Below the pieces are notes generated by a model. It was not told the origin of the DNA and made no database searches. It saw only the letters and a program-made list of their open reading frames with translations. Of a DNA stretch of 42,957 nt, positions 38,893 to 42,957 are shown piece after piece (within the stretch, counting starts at the first letter, position 1; every line of letters begins with the position of its first letter). The translations under genes and the position numbers were made by a program. Source of the stretch: Acidimicrobiaceae bacterium (GTDB taxonomy: Bacteria; Actinomycetota; Acidimicrobiia; Acidimicrobiales; Ilumatobacteraceae); assembly GCA_020637235.1 (NCBI GenBank), contig JACJWG010000025.1:1-42957 (forward strand), given 5' to 3'.

Positions 38893-39860
38893 CGGTCGGC
38901 CCTCGTCGTCGGGAGGAACATCGCGTCGCCTCGCACGTGGTGCTCAATCTGGTCGGCGATGCCCTCGGCGAGCCCCACCCTCGGGACCCACCCGAGCAGG
39001 CGCCGCGCCAGGCGAGTGTCGGCGGCGGTGCGCGACGGATCGCCGCTGGCCTCGGTGAGCGGCACGATCGGCACGCTGCACAGGAGGTGCGCCTCCACCC
39101 GTTCGATCAGGTCGGTGACGCTCACCGGTCGTCCGGCCCCGATGTTCACCGCCGTCCCCGGCCGGACCGGTGCTGCGAGGGCCGCCACGATCGCCGCGGC
39201 GACGTCGTCGACATGGGTGACGTCGCGGGCCTGGCGGCCGTCGCCCCGCATGGGGAACGGCGGGCCACCGAGCGCTGCGTCGATCATCCGGTGCAGTGCC
39301 ATGTCGGGCCGTTGGCCGCGACCGAACACGGTGAAGAAGCGCAGCGCGACGGCGTCGACGCCACGTGCGACGTAGGCGTGCAGCAGTGCTTCGACGGCCA
39401 GCTTCGAGACGCCGTAGGGGCTGAGCGGGCGCAGCGGGTGGTCCTCGGCAGCGAGCCCGTCCGGGATGTCGCCGTACACCGAGCTGCTCGACGCCACCAC
39501 GAGCCGGCGGGGCCGGGTGACGAGCGCTGCTTCCAACAGGCGTTGCGTCAGCAGGGGGTTCCCGGCGAGGTGGTCGTCGAACCCGTGGCCCCAGCTGGTC
39601 TGCACGCCGGGGCGGCCGGCGAGGTGCACCACGGCGTCCACCCCGTCGAGCAGTTCGACGAGGTCGATCGTGAGCAGGTCGGCGCGCACCCAATCGGCCT
39701 CGACCAGCGCGGCGCGGGCACGATGGTGGCGAGGGTCGTCGCCGGCGTCGACGGCCAGCACGCGGTGACCGAGGTCGAGCAGGCGACGGGTCACCACGGC
39801 ACCGACGAACCCGGCCGCACCGGTCACGAGGACACGTGAACGGATGGGGTCGGGAGACAC
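38889..39860 (-). CDS. NDP-sugar epimerase/dehydratase (GalE-like extended SDR)
   Basis: A 323-residue extended SDR of the UDP-glucose 4-epimerase group. GAAGFVG (14-20) is the NAD site, VVASSSSVYG holds the catalytic serine region, and Y139-xxx-K143 (PYGVSK) is the catalytic pair. The motif RFFTVFGRGQRPDMAL is characteristic of UDP-sugar epimerases. The start GTG 39860 lies at the edge of the divergent iron-transport region; no strong ribosome site is visible. It heads the operon with the glycosyltransferase (4-base overlap), efeO and efeB. A sugar nucleotide made here could feed the adjacent GT2. Confidence 0.9.
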   Translation of the reverse strand: MSPDPIRSRVLVTGAAGFVGAVVTRRLLDLGHRVLAVDAGDDPRHHRARAALVEADWVRADLLTIDLVELLDGVDAVVHLAGRPGVQTSWGHGFDDHLAGNPLLTQRLLEAALVTRPRRLVVASSSSVYGDIPDGLAAEDHPLRPLSPYGVSKLAVEALLHAYVARGVDAVALRFFTVFGRGQRPDMALHRMIDAALGGPPFPMRGDGRQARDVTHVDDVAAAIVAALAAPVRPGTAVNIGAGRPVSVTDLIERVEAHLLCSVPIVPLTEASGDPSRTAADTRLARRLLGWVPRVGLAEGIADQIEHHVRGDAMFLPTTRADR

Positions 39861-39997
39861 GAGAGGGGATGTTAGGAAGCCCGAACGACCTCACGCAAGA
39901 AATCCTGATCATCGGAAGTGGGGCGATATCATCTCGGCCGACCAGGAACGACGAGACCCGGCGATCAGCCGGGTGCTCACGCGGTGAGGAGACGGCC
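39861..39997. promoter_or_regulatory. Divergent control region between the efe operon and the fbp genes
   Basis: This is the only non-coding space between two divergent iron-linked units. It is less GC-rich than its surroundings. TCCTGATCATCGGA (39903-39916) is an imperfect palindrome around TGATCA, and GATATC at 39925-39930 could be part of a -10. GAGGAG at about 39987-39992 is a ribosome site for the fbpA start GTG 39998. A TTAGG at 39872 recalls half an IdeR box only. The exact operator is not certain. Confidence 0.35.
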
Positions 39998-41010
39998 GTG
40001 CGCCACATCGGAACTTCCCCGACCACCTGCCGACGGCGTGTTCCGCGTCGCCGGAGATCCTCATCGTAGCGCGACTTGCTTTCGCCGCGGTGGCGGCGAC
40101 GACGGGAAGGGCACCGTCCGCATCTACACCCGGCCGTCACTACGACCTCGAGACGGCGTTCGTCGAGTTCACCGAAAGACCGGCATCCGATCGAGTTCCT
40201 CACCGGCAGCGACGCCGAGTTGTGGGAGCGGATCGCCGCCGAGGGCGAGAGACCCAGGCCGACGTACCTCACCGTCGACGCAGGCAACCTGGCGATCGCT
40301 GCCGCGAGCAGGACCTGTTCGCCGCTGACCTGGGTGCTGAGCCGCCGTCCCGGCCAGCCTGCCGCGACCCCGACGGCAACTGGTTGGACTGTCGCGCTGC
40401 GGCCTGCACCATCGTGTACCACCCCGACCGGTCGCGCCGACGAGGTGCCCACCACCCACAGGAGCTCGCCGATCCGGCGTGAGTGGTCGGTGTGTGCGTG
40501 ACTCGTCGAACGTGTACACCCAGTCGTGCGTCGCCAGCCTGATCGCGCACCACGGCGGAGCCGAGGCGCTCGAGATCGCGCGGGTGGGCGGCCAACGCCG
40601 AGATTCTGGTCTAACGACGTTGATCCTCGAGTCGATCGCCGACGGCCTTCTGCGACGTCGGCATCACCACCACTACCACCTCGCCCGCCTGCTCGCCGAG
40701 GATCCCGACTTCCCCGGCAGCTTGCGTGGAGCCCAACCAGGTTTCGGACGTGGGGTGCACGTCGACTGGTCCGGCGGCGGCGTCACCAAGTACGCCGACG
40801 ATCCCGAACGCTCGCTGCCAGCTCGAGGAGGCTACCGACGGCCAGAGCTTGTTCGTCGACGGCAACCACGAGTACCCGGTGAACCCGAGGTGGCGCCCGA
40901 GCGGCTGATCGCCACCGAGTTCGGCACCGACTTCGTGCGAGACGAGCTCTCGGCCGCCAGTTCGGGCGTCGCTCAACCCGACGGTGCGGGTGATGGACGA
41001 AGCCCGCTAA
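39998..41010 (+). pseudogene. Iron ABC transporter substrate-binding protein (FbpA-like), broken by many frameshifts
   Basis: Across 1013 bases the three plus-strand frames alternately encode FbpA-like segments: a lipoprotein start at GTG 39998, GGGDDGKGTVRIYT, then YDLETAFVEFTE, EFLTGSDAELWERIAAEGE, YLTVDAGNLAIAA, TIVYHPDR, VRDSSNVYTQS, ESIADGL, GVHVDWSGGGVTKYADDPERS, NHEYPVNP, EFGTDFVRDELS, and VRVMDEAR before TAA 41008-41010. At least ten frame changes are needed. All parts occur in order and the overall length suits a 330-residue FbpA, so little has been lost except frame. Its position directly before the permease gene is the normal fbpABC order. Whether this is real decay or sequence error cannot be told from here. 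Confidence 0.7.
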
Positions 41011-41025
41011 AAGCTGGCTCGCGAC

Positions 41026-42690
41026 ATGTCGGTGACCCCGCTCCGGTTGGCACGACGCGAGCGTGCCGGGACGGGCTCGTGGACGGCGTTCGCCTGGATC
41101 GCCGCCGTGCTCGTGGTGGCGCCGGTCGCCTTCTTGGCGACGAGCGTGCTGCGACCGAACGGGCGGGTGTGGCGCGAGCAGTGGTCGACGCGCCTGCCGG
41201 GGCAACTCGTCGACACGGTGGTGTTGCTCGTCGGCGTGAGCATCGGCGCCTTGGCCCTCGGCGTGAGCCTCGCCTGGCTCACCTCGGCCTACCGGTTCCC
41301 CGGCTCACGGGTGTTCGGTTGGTTGCTCATCGCCCCGCTCGCGATGCCGAGCTACGTGCTCGGGTTCGTGGCCCTGTCCGTCGTCGGGTTCACCGGGCCG
41401 ATCCAACGCCAGTGGCGGTCGTGGTTCGGTGACGACGCCTGGTTCCCCGAGGTGCGCTCGATCGGCGGGGCGGTCGTGGTGCTCACCCTGGTGCTCTACC
41501 CGTACGTGTACCTGCTCGCCCGGGCGGCGCTGCGCGACCAGGCGGGCGGCGCGTACGAGGTGGCCCGCAGCCTCGGTGCCGGCCCGCTCGAGGCGGCGCG
41601 GCGCGTGGTGCTGCCCCAGCTCCGACCCGCCATCGCCGCCGGTGTGGCGGTCGTGATGATGGAGACGCTCACCGATTTCGCGACGGTGCTCGCGTTCGGG
41701 GTCGACACGGTGTCGGTCGGGGTGTTCCGCATCTGGCGCGGCAGCTTCGACCGCGACGCGGCCAGCGAGCTCGCGACGCTCGTGCTCGCGTTCGCCCTCG
41801 TGATCATCGGCCTCGAGCGGGTGCTGCGTGGCCGGGCCCGGTTCGGCGTGGCCGGTGGCGCGTCGAGCGGCATCCAGCCCCGGCAGCTGAACGGTCCGAA
41901 GGCGGTGGCCGCCACGGCCGCCTGCCTGGCGGTGCTCGGCCTCGCGTTCGTGCTGCCCGCGACGCAGCTCGTCGCCTGGGCGATCGACCGGGCCACAGGA
42001 GACGACGGCACGCCGGTGGTGGACCGGTTCGTCGAGTTCCTCGGGCACTCGTTGCAGCTGGCCGGCGTGTCGGCGGTGGTGTGCGTCGTCGTCGCGACGG
42101 TCGTCGTCAACGCGTCGCGCTTCGGCAACCGACGCGCCACCGGCGTCGCGGCGCGGCTGACCGCGGTCGGGTACGCGGTGCCGGGACCGGTGGTGGCGAT
42201 CGGGGTCCTGCTTGCCACGGTGGCGCTCGACGACGTGCTCGAAGCGGTCGGCCTCGACCTGCCGAGCTCGGTGAGCACCGGGTCGTTCATCGGGCTCGTG
42301 TACGCCTATTCGGTGCGGTTCATGGCGCCGGCGCTCAACGCCGTCGAATCCGGCCTCGGCCAGGTGCCCGACGAGCTCACCGCCTCGGCACGTAGCCTCG
42401 GTGCCCGACCACGCGAGATCGCGAGGCGGATCCACCTCCCGTTGTCGCGCACCAGCCTCGCCACCGCAGCTGTGCTGGTGGCGGTCGACTCGTTGAAGGA
42501 GCTGCCCATCGTGCTGCTGTTGCGGCCGTTCGGATTCGACACGCTGTCGGTGTGGACCTACGACCTCGCGTCGGAGTCGCGCTACGAGCAGGCAGCACTG
42601 CCGGCGCTAGCGATCATCGCCGTCGCGCTCGTGCCGGTCGCGCTGCTGTCGCGTCGACTGGAGCGCGATGCGTCGGAGGTGTCGCGGTGA
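41026..42690 (+). CDS. Fe3+ ABC transporter permease (FbpB/AfuB type)
   Basis: A 554-residue inner-membrane permease made of two fused modules of about six helices each. Each module has an EAA loop facing the ATPase: YEVARSLGAGPLEAARRVVLPQLRPAI (about 175-200) and LTASARSLGARPREIARRIHLPLSR (about 450-475). The double-length layout is typical of Fe3+ (FbpB, SfuB, AfuB) and some thiamine permeases. ATG 41026 is 15 bases after the broken fbpA; GTG 41032 is an alternative. The ATPase gene starts in its stop codon (GTGA). Ferric iron is inferred from family and neighbours. Confidence 0.9.
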   Translation: MSVTPLRLARRERAGTGSWTAFAWIAAVLVVAPVAFLATSVLRPNGRVWREQWSTRLPGQLVDTVVLLVGVSIGALALGVSLAWLTSAYRFPGSRVFGWLLIAPLAMPSYVLGFVALSVVGFTGPIQRQWRSWFGDDAWFPEVRSIGGAVVVLTLVLYPYVYLLARAALRDQAGGAYEVARSLGAGPLEAARRVVLPQLRPAIAAGVAVVMMETLTDFATVLAFGVDTVSVGVFRIWRGSFDRDAASELATLVLAFALVIIGLERVLRGRARFGVAGGASSGIQPRQLNGPKAVAATAACLAVLGLAFVLPATQLVAWAIDRATGDDGTPVVDRFVEFLGHSLQLAGVSAVVCVVVATVVVNASRFGNRRATGVAARLTAVGYAVPGPVVAIGVLLATVALDDVLEAVGLDLPSSVSTGSFIGLVYAYSVRFMAPALNAVESGLGQVPDELTASARSLGARPREIARRIHLPLSRTSLATAAVLVAVDSLKELPIVLLLRPFGFDTLSVWTYDLASESRYEQAALPALAIIAVALVPVALLSRRLERDASEVSR

Positions 42691-42957
42691 ACGAACGGTC
42701 CACACCGGCGCTCGAGATCGTCGATGCGGCCGTGTCGTACCGGGGCGTCCGGGCGATCGACGGTGTCGATCTCTGTGTCAGCGGCAGCGAGATCGTCGCG
42801 CTCGTCGGGCCGAGCGGTTGTGGCAAGACCACGCTGTTGCGTGCCGTCGCCGGTCTCGTCGGCCTCGATCACGGCTCGATCCGCGTGAACGGCGAGCTGG
42901 TCGACGACGGCCACCGACGTCTGCCTCCCGAGCGGCGGCGGATCGGGTTGGTGTTCC
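42687..42957 (+). CDS. Fe3+ ABC transporter ATP-binding protein (FbpC-like), partial
   Basis: The first 90 codons of an ABC ATPase cut by the window edge. The start GTG 42687 overlaps the permease stop (GTGA). The Walker A loop GPSGCGKTTLLR is complete, and PPERRRIGLVF leads into the Q-loop outside the window. The sequence suits an importer-type ATPase of the FbpC/PotA group. It is coupled to the permease and completes an FbpABC set whose binding-protein gene is broken. Confidence 0.88.
   Translation, partial: MNERSTPALEIVDAAVSYRGVRAIDGVDLCVSGSEIVALVGPSGCGKTTLLRAVAGLVGLDHGSIRVNGELVDDGHRRLPPERRRIGLVF

Noticed and set aside
39872..39890. IdeR/DtxR box at TTAGG before the fbp genes
   Set aside because: Only the first half-site (TTAGG) matches; the second half is absent.
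1..42957. tRNA, rRNA, CRISPR, transposase, integrase or phage genes
   Set aside because: None found on reading both strands; no defence or mobile-element protein motif was recognised.

Overview
The window is a very GC-rich (about 70 %) bacterial chromosome segment packed with short-gapped genes on both strands. High GC, frequent GTG starts, ATGA/GTGA stop-start overlaps, a DUF3040-like membrane protein, a Rho_N-type small basic protein, CxxHxxC ferredoxin plus P450, a second P450, a Baeyer-Villiger-type monooxygenase and KatG all point to an actinobacterium, probably a free-living aerobe of the Acidimicrobiia (Ilumatobacter-like). That placement is inference from gene content. I see no rRNA, tRNA, CRISPR array, prophage or insertion sequence; this is mostly core and metabolic chromosome.

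Layout. 1-5.4 kb: tail of a chemoreceptor, a K+/H+-type antiporter, a tiny membrane protein, a rhodanese, a DUF305 membrane protein, UppP, an XdhC-family protein and a DUF3040-like protein. 5.4-9.1 kb: a ferredoxin-P450 pair behind a palindromic promoter, then divergent ROK and PfkB sugar kinases. 9.2-16.7 kb: a soluble PAS-GAF chemoreceptor, a conserved hypothetical, a 1-Cys peroxiredoxin, a flavin monooxygenase, a rhodanese fusion and a SpoIIE-type phosphatase/anti-sigma kinase. 16.7-22.5 kb: a sphingosine-phosphate-lyase-like PLP enzyme, an SDR epimerase, a Rho_N protein, MscS, a three-gene DUF421/LapA/lipoprotein operon and a small universal-stress-like protein. 22.46-23.63 kb: a stretch where a MarR regulator and an unrecognised second gene are both broken by many frameshifts. 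23.6-29.3 kb: a ClC channel, a quinone oxidoreductase, KatG and an alpha/beta hydrolase. 29.3-33.8 kb: a two-ATPase/one-permease FtsX-type exporter bracketed by two copies of a 47-bp palindrome. 33.8-35.7 kb: a second P450 and an orphan ABC ATPase with degenerate motifs. 35.8-39.9 kb: a leftward operon of NDP-sugar epimerase, glycosyltransferase, EfeO and EfeB (no EfeU). 40.0 kb to the end: a divergent Fe3+ ABC importer (fbpA broken by frameshifts, fbpB intact, fbpC cut by the window edge).

How it fits together. Two themes stand out. The first is sulfur and oxidant stress: a rhodanese (2.2 kb) and a 1-Cys peroxiredoxin (12.15 kb), about 10 kb apart, each have a 16-bp ATACCC...GGGTAT palindrome of the CsoR/CstR type just upstream, which suggests one regulon; KatG and EfeB are further peroxidases. 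The second is iron: EfeO/EfeB and FbpABC diverge from one intergenic region near 39.9 kb, so a common iron-responsive control is plausible. The remaining modules look like independent housekeeping, envelope or catabolic units.
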